Position numbers and translations under genes: made by a program
Assembly: GCA_965262505.1 (NCBI GenBank)
Contig: CBDHFM010000021.1
Coordinates: 1 to 64,000, forward strand
Length of the DNA stretch: 64,000 nucleotides
Source: JACPPO01 sp965262505
GTDB taxonomy: Bacteria > Acidobacteriota > Vicinamibacteria > Vicinamibacterales > UBA2999
Direction of reading: 5' to 3'
Shown: piece by piece, positions 42,163-48,935 of the stretch
Numbering within the stretch: position 1 is the first letter of the stretch
Layout: each line of letters begins with the position of its first letter
Notes under the pieces: generated by a model
Told to the model about the DNA's origin: nothing
Databases searched by the model: none
What the model saw: only the letters and a program-made list of their open reading frames with translations

Positions 42163-42260
42163 TACCCCGGCGCAGTGGTTTTGATCGATTGCCTGGGCCC
42201 ACGGTCAAGAGGGGGAGGCCTGAAAGTGAACCGGTCAAATTCACTGCGACGAGGTACTAG
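42159..42260 (-). mobile_element. CTAG-MITE copy G (second of tandem pair)
   Basis: It is identical to copy F by eye over its length and lies head-to-tail with it, ending in CTAG at 42257-42260. Confidence 0.9.
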
Positions 42261-42459
42261 CGCCATCCGGCGCGGAGCATCGAGAAGTACCGCGAGCGGT
42301 GGACGGCGCTAGGCTGGCACGCGCCCCGCTGGCTGGCTCGGCAAGCAACGCTGGCGCGACGCGCTGGCATCCAGTCCGGCATCGTGCGGGGTGAGGCCGT
42401 CTTGGACGTAACCGCCATGTGCGGATTCTCTGAGTAAATTAGTTAACTCTACTGCTGTT

Positions 42460-42720
42460 CCCCTCATTAATCCAGCCATTCGGTGGCGGAGTCGAGCCCT
42501 TTTTAGCCGTCAGGCGGGTCGAGAATGAACAGGCCAACGGCCTGTACTTACTTGCTGTACGTAGTTACTTGATCAGTACTACTTGTACGTGATGCCTGTT
42601 TCTCCGATAGTTTAGCCTCGGAATGATGCCTGTTTCTCCGATAGTCTGGCTGGAACTGTGATGCCTGTTTCTCCGATGGAAAACTCGCGGATTCACAGGC
42701 TTTTTGTGGAAAACTCCGTC
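42460..42720 (+). other. Iteron plasmid origin 4
   Basis: A flank with GGCGGAGTCGAGCCCTTTTT and AGCCGTCAGGCGGGTCGA (compare CGAGTCGAGCCTTTTTCAGC at origin 3) leads into AACAGGCCAACGGCCTGTAC and a GTACGTAGTTACTTGATCAG block (42528-42590). Three iterons follow, then CACAGGCTTTTTGTGGAAAA with a DnaA-type box at 42705-42713. repA4 points at it from the right, 100 bp away. With RepA4, its RHH and ParA4 all intact, this is a complete replicon. Confidence 0.87.
42591..42679 (+). repeat. Three 20-bp iterons of origin 4
   Basis: GATGCCTGTTTCTCCGATAG lies at 42591-42610 and 42625-42644, with GATGCCTGTTTCTCCGATGG at 42660-42679. Periods are 34 and 35 bp. The sequence is unrelated to the other three iteron sets. 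Confidence 0.9.
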
Positions 42721-42823
42721 AGGCGCGCTGAGAGGCCGCAGGAGCCGCGTATGCGCGGCCGGGAACTAGAGCCACCCCGAGGCCGAACGCCTCTCACGGG
42801 CCAATCTCGCGGCCCACTGGAGC

Positions 42824-43819
42824 CTATTCGTTGATGAGCCGGAGTTGTGCCGGCGGGATGCGCGGCGGCGACGGCTCGATGACGAGCCCGCCCGTCACCG
42901 TGTGGTAGTTCAAGCCTGGCCACGCGCGGTTGATTTTTTTCAGCTCACGGAGACAGGCCGCGCGGAACCGGCTGACCGAGAAGCCGCGATCGCTCGCCTT
43001 GGCCGGGTCGGCGCCGAACTGCCGGTATATCTGCCGCCAGGAGAGGGTGAGCGGTGTCTTGAGGGCGAACGTGCGATAGGTGAGCCAGAAGTACAGGTCG
43101 AGGCCGAGCGGCGACCGCTTCATGGATCGCAGGATGTGTAGGTCGAGCGGGATCGGGTGCGCGATGATCTCGTTGAAGAACTTTTCGCCAAGTTCGATCG
43201 TGCTGTCCCACAACACGGGCCCGGCCGGCCGCTTCACGTCCCACCAATACTCGGCGCGGTCGGCGATAAAGGAATGCACCTGCACCTTGTGCCCGCCGTC
43301 GGCGTAGACGAGCGACACGCTGCAACTAAAGAGCCGCTCCATTTGATTCTTGAGTCGCACCCGATTCCCGCGCTCCCCGCCGCCCTGGTCGTCTAGTCCG
43401 AGCTTGTGCATGAACTCATAGAGGGAGCGGCCGAGTACCAGCTCGCGGCGCTGCGTCCGCACCGCCTCCGAGCAGACCCACGCCAACAACAAACGCGGCA
43501 ACGTGCCGAAGGGCAGCCGCTGTCCGCTGCTGGCCGTCATGTAGAGCACATACGGGCCATTACGCCGGACGTATTCTTTCCGGTCGCGTGGGTTGGTGCG
43601 CGGCAAGGAGCACAGCGCCATCAGCCGCGCCATGAACCCGAGATCGGGCTCCGCTTCGCTGGCCTCGATGAGCTGCGTCACCTGGCGCAGCGTGGTGAAG
43701 TGGTGCCGCGCCCGCGCGGACATGGCGCGCCCGCGCCCCTCGATGCCCGGCAACCGTACGGCCACCTTACCGATCGGCACGAGCCCGCCGCGTTTCTGCT
43801 CCATGCTTTTGTCCTTCAT
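42824..43819 (-). CDS. repA: Plasmid replication initiator RepA (copy 4)
   Basis: Taking the ATG of MKDKSMEQKRGGLVPIGKVAVRLPG (just after the RHH stop) gives 331 residues of the same RepA_C-type family. It has DLGFMARLMALCSLPRTNPRD, LPFGTLPRLLLAWVCSEAVRTQ, LGLDLYFWLTYRTF and the C-terminal VIEPSPPRIPPAQLRLINE. The longer upstream frame overlaps the RHH gene and is not needed. It is the third cistron of parA4-RHH4-repA4 and ends 140 bp from the iterons of origin 4. Compared with RepA1 and RepA2 it is the most divergent intact copy, including a different loop around GLDDQGGGERGNRVRLK. It is a strong candidate for the active initiator. Confidence 0.92.
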   Translation of the reverse strand: MKDKSMEQKRGGLVPIGKVAVRLPGIEGRGRAMSARARHHFTTLRQVTQLIEASEAEPDLGFMARLMALCSLPRTNPRDRKEYVRRNGPYVLYMTASSGQRLPFGTLPRLLLAWVCSEAVRTQRRELVLGRSLYEFMHKLGLDDQGGGERGNRVRLKNQMERLFSCSVSLVYADGGHKVQVHSFIADRAEYWWDVKRPAGPVLWDSTIELGEKFFNEIIAHPIPLDLHILRSMKRSPLGLDLYFWLTYRTFALKTPLTLSWRQIYRQFGADPAKASDRGFSVSRFRAACLRELKKINRAWPGLNYHTVTGGLVIEPSPPRIPPAQLRLINE

Positions 43820-43820
43820 C

Positions 43821-44063
43821 CTAGCTGACGCCAGGTTCTTCCGCATCGTCGAGCCGACGCTGGATGAAAGCGTTGATCTCCGTGGCCATTTTGGTTTTAC
43901 GTAGGGCACAAAAGGCCTTAAAGCGAGCGTGATTATCCGAGGGAACATCCACGGTCAAGCGCATGGTCGGGCCGCGTTCCGGTGACGCCTGTTGGCCAAC
44001 CCAATGGTCAGCTTGTCGTGACACGACCTGCGGCCGCGCGCTCATGTCGATCTTTTTGCTCAT
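43821..44063 (-). CDS. Ribbon-helix-helix partition partner (copy 4)
   Basis: This 80-residue protein has a basic flexible N-terminus (MSKKIDMSARPQVVSRQADHWVG) and a C-terminal RHH (TMRLTVDVPSDNHARFKAFCALRKTKMATEINAFIQRRLDDAE). The MRLTVDVP strand and KMATEINAFIQ helix are very like ParG-type centromere binders. It overlaps the end of parA4 by 56 bp and precedes repA4 by 1 bp. Confidence 0.82.
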   Translation of the reverse strand: MSKKIDMSARPQVVSRQADHWVGQQASPERGPTMRLTVDVPSDNHARFKAFCALRKTKMATEINAFIQRRLDDAEEPGVS

Positions 44064-44700
44064 GGTCCCAGTCCCTCACAAGTTCAGTAATGAAGCGTTC
44101 GACCTCCTGCGCGGCCGGGCCGCGCGGGTCGAGGTCGGCGACGGTCTTGCCCGCGGCGAACGCCTCGGCAAACGCGACGCGCTGCGAAATGTCGGCTTGC
44201 AGGATGGGCGTGTTGAGCGTCGCCAGCGCGTCGCGAACATCTCGCCCAATAACAGTATTTCCTATTTTACGATTAATAATAATTACTGATTTAATGGTTT
44301 CTTTAAAGCTCTGTGCCTCGGTGACAAGGTCCACGGTATCGGCGGTCGCCCAGACGTCCGCCGGCGAGGGTTGCACGGGGATGAGGACCAGATCGGCGGC
44401 CAAGATGATGGACTTCGCTAGGTTGTGGATGCGTGGCGGACCGTCGATGACGATATCGGTGTAGTCGGCCGCGATCGGCGGTAGTTCCTTGTGCAGGGTC
44501 GGCGTGGCCATGGCGACCACGCTGAAACCGTGTTTCCCAGCCTGGAAGGTGGACCACTTCATGGCGGTTTGCTGCGGGTCCGCGTCGATGAGCAGCACGC
44601 GAGATCGCCGCCGCGCTAACCCGTCGGCCAGGTGGATGGACAGGGTGGTTTTTCCCACGCCGCCCTTCTGGTTCAGAAAAGAGTAAATCATTAAAGACAC
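44008..44700 (-). CDS. parA: ParA-family partition ATPase (copy 4)
   Basis: This ParA of about 227-230 residues starts at GTG (MSLMIYS) or, more likely, the ATG three codons later (MIYSFLNQKGGVGKTT). It has a canonical deviant Walker A motif, LLIDADPQQTAMKW in the switch region, and DYTDIVIDGPPRIHNLAKSIILAADLVLIPVQPSPADVWAT. It closely resembles ParA/ParF proteins of broad-host plasmids. A palindromic AACATTATTAATGTT lies just upstream (44704-44718) and could be the RHH-controlled operator. The first 35 codons with this promoter are repeated three more times upstream (see the tandem repeat). Confidence 0.93.
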   Translation of the reverse strand: MSLMIYSFLNQKGGVGKTTLSIHLADGLARRRSRVLLIDADPQQTAMKWSTFQAGKHGFSVVAMATPTLHKELPPIAADYTDIVIDGPPRIHNLAKSIILAADLVLIPVQPSPADVWATADTVDLVTEAQSFKETIKSVIIINRKIGNTVIGRDVRDALATLNTPILQADISQRVAFAEAFAAGKTVADLDPRGPAAQEVERFITELVRDWDHEQKDRHERAAAGRVTTS

Positions 44701-45165
44701 TATAACATTATTAATGTTTTAAATATTTGTCGATGAGCAGCACGCGAGATCGCCGCCGCGCTAACCCGTCGGCCAGGTGGATGGACAGGGTGGTTTTTCC
44801 CACGCCGCCCTTCTGGTTCAGAAAAGAGTAAATCATTAAAGACGCTATAACATTATTAATGTTTTAAATATTTGTCGATGAGCAGCACGCGAGATCGCCG
44901 CCGCGCTAACCCGTCGGCCAGGTGGATGGACAGGGTGGTTTTTCCCACGCCGCCCTTCTGGTTCAGAAAAGAGTAAATCATTAAAGACGCTATAACATTA
45001 TTAATGTTTTAAATATTTGTCGATGAGCAGCACGCGAGATCGCCGCCGCGCTAACCCGTCGGCCAGGTGGATGGACAGGGTGGTTTTTCCCACGCCGCCC
45101 TTCTGGTTCAGAAAAGAGTAAATCATTAAAGACACTATAACATTATTAATGTTTTAAATATTTAT
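44586..45165. repeat. Four 145-bp tandem copies of the parA4 promoter and Walker A region
   Basis: Units begin at 44586, 44731, 44876 and 45021 (each CGATGAGCAGCACGCGAGAT). Each holds the operator palindrome AACATTATTAATGTT and the first 36 codons of parA4. Units differ by single bases (GACAC versus GACGC before TATAAC). Each of the three extra copies encodes a 41-residue frame MIYSFLNQKGGVGKTT...LLIDKYLKH-stop, which includes an intact Walker A motif. Confidence 0.95.
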
Positions 45166-45263
45166 TGAGTTTTGACACCTACCGGCCACCGGTGCCGGCT
45201 GAGCAGCGCCCGCTCCTACGCCAGCTCGAACAGTTCCTTCAGCTGACTGGACAGCCTGCGCCT

Positions 45264-45288
45264 AGTTGAATGACAATGTCATTCAACT
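45264..45288. promoter_or_regulatory. Palindromic operator of relB/yafQ operon
   Basis: AGTTGAATGAC and GTCATTCAACT form a perfect 11-bp inverted repeat with a 3-bp centre, 12 bp before the antitoxin ATG. The ribosome site GGGAGGA follows it. It is the expected autoregulatory site of the antitoxin. Confidence 0.8.
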
Positions 45289-45300
45289 GGGAGGATACGC

Positions 45301-45564
45301 ATGCCGGCAAATCAACTCGTCCAGGCCCGCATTGACGGGGCCGTCAAGGAAGAAGCGACGGCCGTGCTGGCCGCCATGGGCCTGACGGTCTCCGACGCGG
45401 TGCGGCTGCTGTTGACCAGGGTGGCGCGGGAGAAGGCCCTGCCCTTCGCGCCGCTGGTCCCCAACGCCGTCACCATTGAGGCGATGAAGGAAGCCCGCCA
45501 GGGCAACCTCCCGCAGTTCGCCAGCGTCGAGGACCTGCTCGACGATCTACATGTGGAGGATTGA
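45301..45564 (+). CDS. RelB/DinJ-family antitoxin
   Basis: This 87-residue protein has MPANQLVQARIDGAVKEEATAVLAAMGLTVSDAVRLLLTRVAREKALPFAPLVPN, the typical RHH DNA-binding half of RelB/DinJ antitoxins (V.ARID...K.EA..VL..MGLT.SDA.RLLL.RV). The C-terminus (EAMKEARQGNLPQFASVEDLLDDL) binds the toxin. It overlaps the toxin gene by 14 bp. Confidence 0.93.
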   Translation: MPANQLVQARIDGAVKEEATAVLAAMGLTVSDAVRLLLTRVAREKALPFAPLVPNAVTIEAMKEARQGNLPQFASVEDLLDDLHVED

Positions 45565-45832
45565 GCGTACCAACCAGTTCAAGCGCGACTACAAGCGCGA
45601 GTCACGGGGCCGGCATCGGACAGACCTCGATGCCAGCCTGGCGCGCACCGTGGAGGCCCTGGTCAACAACAAGCCGCTTGAACCTCGGTACTACGACCAC
45701 GCACTAAGCGGCGAGTGGGGAGATCACCGTGACTGCCACGTGAAGCCGGACCTGGTACTGATCTACCAGAAGTCCGGCGCCGACACCCTGCGCCTGGTGC
45801 GCCTCGGGTCACATGCGGAACTAGGTCTATAA
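45551..45832 (+). CDS. YafQ-family toxin
   Basis: This 93-residue RelE-fold toxin reads MWRIERTNQFKRDYKRESRGRHRTDLDASLARTVEALVNNKPLEPRYYDHALSGEWGDHRDCHVKPDLVLIYQKSGADTLRLVRLGSHAELG. The YafQ catalytic and structural motifs (DHAL.G.W...R.CH..PD..LIY......L.L.R.GSH.EL) are complete. It is a ribosome-associated endonuclease when freed of the antitoxin. Confidence 0.94.
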   Translation: MWRIERTNQFKRDYKRESRGRHRTDLDASLARTVEALVNNKPLEPRYYDHALSGEWGDHRDCHVKPDLVLIYQKSGADTLRLVRLGSHAELGL

Positions 45833-45834
45833 CG

Positions 45835-45992
45835 CTGAACGACGAAGCGCCAGGTAGGGCGCGTTCGGCGCACGGCACTGGCCCACGCGCTCGACGTCTG
45901 CAACACACAGAATCCAACACGGGATACGACACACCGCGGGGCTCGTCTGACGGCGCCCTATCAGCGCGTGTCGCAAACGGCCGTTTACGACA
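45835..45992. promoter_or_regulatory. res-type recombination site 2
   Basis: Read in reverse this matches the site at 19443-19580 block for block. The near-perfect palindrome is at 45969-45992, followed in reverse by GGGCGCCGTCAGA, GGTGTGTCGTATCCCGTGTT and CGTCGAGCGCGTGGG. It lies 2 bp before a serine-resolvase start codon, the normal position of res. The two sites are in opposite orientation. Confidence 0.68.
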
Positions 45993-45993
45993 C

Positions 45994-46155
45994 ATGCGGA
46001 TCGGCTACGCCCGCGTCTCGAAGGCGGACGGCTCCCAGCTGATCCGCGAACGCACCCAGGCCGGGCTCATGGCCGCGCGGACGCAAAGCCGGCAGGAAGT
46101 TCGCGCTGTCGAAAGTCCAGGTGCGGCTGGCTGTAGATGCCCACTTTCCGCATGA
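45994..46155 (+). pseudogene. Internally deleted serine resolvase (tnpR remnant)
   Basis: The frame starts MRIGYARVSKADGSQ, the exact style of TnpR N-termini with the catalytic Ser region. It jumps directly to LIRERTQAGLMAARTQSR, which belongs to about residues 120-140 of full resolvases. It then runs into sequence overlapping the RepA5 fragment. About 100 codons of the catalytic domain and the DNA-binding domain are missing. It is too short for most gene callers. Confidence 0.8.
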
Positions 46156-46570
46156 ACGCGGAGAGCGAGTCGCCGAGGATGAGTTCGCGCGACTGCGTCC
46201 GCACCGCTTCGGAGCAGACCCACGCCAGGAGCAACCGCGGCCTGGTGCCGTAGGGCAGCTTGTTGCCGCCGCCGGCAATCATGTAGAGCTTGTACGGGCC
46301 GTTGACGCGCTCGTACTGAAGCCGATTGCCGGGGTTGCTGCGCGGCAGACTGCACAGCGCGAGTAGCCGCGCCATGAAGCCCAGGTCGGCGTCTGCCTCG
46401 CTTGCGGCGACGAGTTGGTCGATCTGGTCGAGACGGGTGAAGTGGTGCCGCGCTTGAGGCGTGGCGGCACGGTGAGTCAGGGCGCGACCACCGGGCAGCG
46501 ATAGCCCGTCGGCCACGTCGCCGATGGGAACAAACCCACCGCGTTTCTGCGGGTTGCGTTTCTTGTTCAT
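46067..46570 (-). pseudogene. RepA N-terminal fragment (copy 5)
   Basis: MNKKRNPQKRGGFVPIGDVADGLSLPGGRALTHRAATPQARHHFTRLDQIDQLVAASEADADLGFMARLLALCSLPRSNPGN..LILGDSLSAFMRKVGIYS matches the first 140 residues of RepA1. Homology stops at about 46110 and the frame then enters the resolvase relic. It follows RHH5 by 6 bp, so it was the third gene of a parA5-RHH5-repA5 operon. Its origin is not found. Confidence 0.88.
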
Positions 46571-46576
46571 CGAGTC

Positions 46577-46849
46577 TCAGTCGGCGGTCGTCCGCTTGTC
46601 CAGGCCGTCTATCGACAGGCCATGTTCAACGACCCGGTAGACCGCCATGTTGATGACGGCGGCTCTGGACTGTCCGAGCCTGCGCGCCATCGCGTCCACT
46701 TTCTTTAGTAGATCCGGCATGATCGTCAACGTGATCTGCTGTTTCTTGCCCCTGAGCACGCCCCGTCGAACAATTTCGCCATCGGGCGCGGCGGCGATAA
46801 ACTCCGTTGGTGTGCGGCCAGCGTTCTGCGGCTTCTTGGTGATAGTCAT
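46577..46849 (-). CDS. Ribbon-helix-helix partition partner (copy 5)
   Basis: This 90-residue protein has a C-terminal half (GKKQQITLTIMPDLLKKVDAMARRLGQSRAAVINMAVYRVVEHGL) that is a clear RHH/CopG-like fold (ITLTI...LL..VD..A..LG.SRAAVIN.A). The N-terminal part is flexible. It lies between frameshifted parA5 and truncated repA5. It may still act as a repressor of its own promoter. Confidence 0.78.
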   Translation of the reverse strand: MTITKKPQNAGRTPTEFIAAAPDGEIVRRGVLRGKKQQITLTIMPDLLKKVDAMARRLGQSRAAVINMAVYRVVEHGLSIDGLDKRTTAD

Positions 46850-46887
46850 AACACTGTTTTTAAACCTGTTTTATATGTGTTTTACTA

Positions 46888-47527
46888 TTAAAATACCATC
46901 TTTACGAGTTCATTAAGCTCGGCTATGGCCTTCCTGTCCGGAGGCGTGAGCTCAAGCACTGACAGGCCAGCGCCGGCCGCGTTCGCGAATGCTTTACGTC
47001 GACGTAGCGGCGTTGGCAAATACTCGAACCGCTCCAGTTCGCCCACGGCCGCCGCTGTCTCGATGTTGTCTTTCGATCTGTTGTCAGGGTCGGCGCAATT
47101 CAGAACAGCCTTGACTCGCAGGCCATCACGCACGGCACAGGCTTCCTCGACCAGGGCGGCCATGTCGTCTAACGCCCAGACGTCATAGGTTCGCGGGTGG
47201 AACGGTACCAGGAGGACGTCAGAGAGAATCAGCGCGGCGCGCAACGCGCTTGAGTCGCGCCCGACGGCATCGATAATAGATGTCGGCGAATTTCCCGGTC
47301 TGGTGCAGCACCTGGCTGCGGAGCGTCGAGCCATCCGGATAGGTTGCACAGGCAATTACCGGTGCATGCGCGGCCTCGGCGCGCAGCGCGATGGCCGCCT
47401 GCGCCGTCCCCTGTCGGTCGCCATCGATGAACCAGACGTCCCGGCCTGCCCTTGCCTGGGCAATCGCCAGATTCAGCGCGACCGTGGTTTTCCCGACGCC
47501 GCCCTTGTGTATTGCCAACTGTAACAA
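46888..47527 (-). pseudogene. parA: ParA-family ATPase (copy 5), frameshifted
   Basis: The first part reads MLQLAIHKGGVGKTTVALNLAIAQARAGRDVWFIDGDRQGTAQAAIALRAEAAHAPV..GSTLRSQVLHQTGKFADI. The remaining coding sequence is in another frame: SIIDAVGRDSSALRAALILSDVLLVPFHPRTYDVWALDDMAALVEEACAVRDGLRVKAVLNCADPDNRS...ELNELVKMVF. A single-base shift near 47275 separates the two. All the parts of a normal ParA are there, so this is either a recent mutation or a read error. Confidence 0.85.
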
Positions 47528-47640
47528 TCATGTTTAACTCTTATTGATATTATAATAGCATCATGTCAAGAGTCAAAGGCGCGCTGTGGCGCACAAGAAA
47601 TCTGATACTTGTATTACAACAAGCACACAGGAGAACCGAC

Positions 47641-47877
47641 ATGACCGCTGTTTCCCTCCGCTTACCCGATGACGTCTCCCAACGCCTGCGCCAGTTGGCC
47701 GCCCGCACCGGGCGGAGCAGGACCTTCTACATCCTTGCGGCCATCCGGGAACACTTAGACGATCTTGAGGACGTGTACCTGGCCGAACAACGGCTGGTCG
47801 ACCTCCGACTCGGAAAATCTCACGCCGTCCCGCTCGAAGACGTAATGGCACGCGATGGCGTGGACGATCGAGCTTGA
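47641..47877 (+). CDS. RHH antitoxin (RelB-like)
   Basis: This 78-residue protein starts MTAVSLRLPDDVSQRLRQLAARTGRSRTFYILAAIREHLDDLEDVYLAEQRLVDL. The N-terminal RHH (SLRLPDDV..RL..LA..TGRS.TFYI..AIREHL.DLED.YLAE) is typical of antitoxins paired with RelE-like toxins. A ribosome site (AGGAG) precedes the ATG. It overlaps the toxin gene by 23 bp. Confidence 0.92.
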   Translation: MTAVSLRLPDDVSQRLRQLAARTGRSRTFYILAAIREHLDDLEDVYLAEQRLVDLRLGKSHAVPLEDVMARDGVDDRA

Positions 47878-48124
47878 CCAGGCCGCCGTACGCGACTTAG
47901 ACAAGCTCGACTCGCAGCCGCGGCGGCGGATTCTCGCTTTTTTGCATGACCGCGTGGCCACGCTGGACAACCCGCGCAGCATCGGAGAGGCCCTCAAAGG
48001 CTCCACGCTCGGCGAGTTCTGGAAGTACCGGGTCGGCGATTACCGCGTTATTGCCAGCATCGAGGACCGCGCGTTGTGCGTGCTCGTCGTGAAGATTGGG
48101 AACCGACACGAGGTGTACCGATGA
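47855..48124 (+). CDS. relE: RelE-family toxin
   Basis: This 89-residue protein reads MAWTIELDQAAVRDLDKLDSQPRRRILAFLHDRVATLDNPRSIGEALKGSTLGEFWKYRVGDYRVIASIEDRALCVLVVKIGNRHEVYR, with all RelE landmarks: A.RDL.KLD, R.I..FL..R, GEAL.G..LGEFW.YRVGDYR.I, VLVV.IG.R..VYR. It cleaves mRNA on the ribosome. The pair is intact and complete. Confidence 0.95.
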   Translation: MAWTIELDQAAVRDLDKLDSQPRRRILAFLHDRVATLDNPRSIGEALKGSTLGEFWKYRVGDYRVIASIEDRALCVLVVKIGNRHEVYR

Positions 48125-48389
48125 GTAGCCGGATCCGCCGGGGCAGTCTCTTTACTCACGACTTCCCCTCGAGAGTCGGTCGCACGCGCGCGGTGCAGCT
48201 CGCAACCAGCCTCCACCGGCTCACGCCGGTCGAAGCGTGAGCGCGCCCGATCAGCTTGGGCGGCTCTGTTCGTTCTACCTCTACTACACGACCGCGATGA
48301 CCGACACGTTGCTGTGGCGCGCCATCCGGCTGCTGGTGGGCGGCGACGCCACGGCGGTGCGCGACCGCGGCGCCGGGGCGATCCTGTCC

Positions 48390-48571
48390 CGGCACCGGCC
48401 CCACGCGTCGCTCAACGACCGGACGCCGGACGAGGCGTACACTCACGACGGGGCTGACACGAGCCCGGGACTACGGCCGGTCTCCTGTCCGCCCAATGTA
48501 GCTTGAATCATGAACCCGGATTCCACCGTAGCTGTGACGAACACCTGTCCGAAGGATGGGGTCCACCTCTC
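48390..48571 (+). pseudogene. 3' relic of an IS3-family element
   Basis: RHRPHASLNDRTPDEAYTHDGADTSPGLRPVSCPPNVA followed by GAATCATGAACCCGGATTCC..GGGGTCCACCTCT matches the last 180 bp of the element at 33650-34765. The rest is missing. A partial frame before it (from 48236) is not clearly part of the element. Confidence 0.8.
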
Positions 48572-48782
48572 GTTTCCCTTTGGCTTGCGCCTGGCTGGCT
48601 TGGTCTCCGGCCGGGCGCATTTTTAAAATACGGCTCTCGTTGCGTTTTCCAGACAAAACATCTATAGTCCGACGGTGAATTTTCGATATGAGAAGTAGGG
48701 GCCATGCTTTGTACATCTCTGTGTGCTGTCAACACCAACTGAGTACGCCGAAGGATGATCACTATTTCTTGCCCACTGGACA

Positions 48783-48915
48783 GAAGAAGCAACCGTCATC
48801 CCCCACGGAAGAAGTAACCGTTTACCCCTGAAACGAGGACGTAAGCGTTCACCGGTACATATGCAGAAGCGACCGTACTACCCCCTACACGGAAGAACGA
48901 TATCGTTACCCCCTA
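48783..48915 (+). repeat. Degenerate about 27-bp direct repeats before a surface-protein gene
   Basis: Five imperfect copies of GAAG.aACCGT..aCCCCC...CGGA follow one another up to the ribosome site of the 48936 gene. The best-matching starts are GAAGCAACCGTCATCCCCC, GAAGTAACCGTTTACCCC and GAAGCGACCGTACTACCCCC. They may be regulatory-protein sites or a simple duplication. Confidence 0.55.
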
Positions 48916-48935
48916 GTCTCAAAGGAGCGACACTC

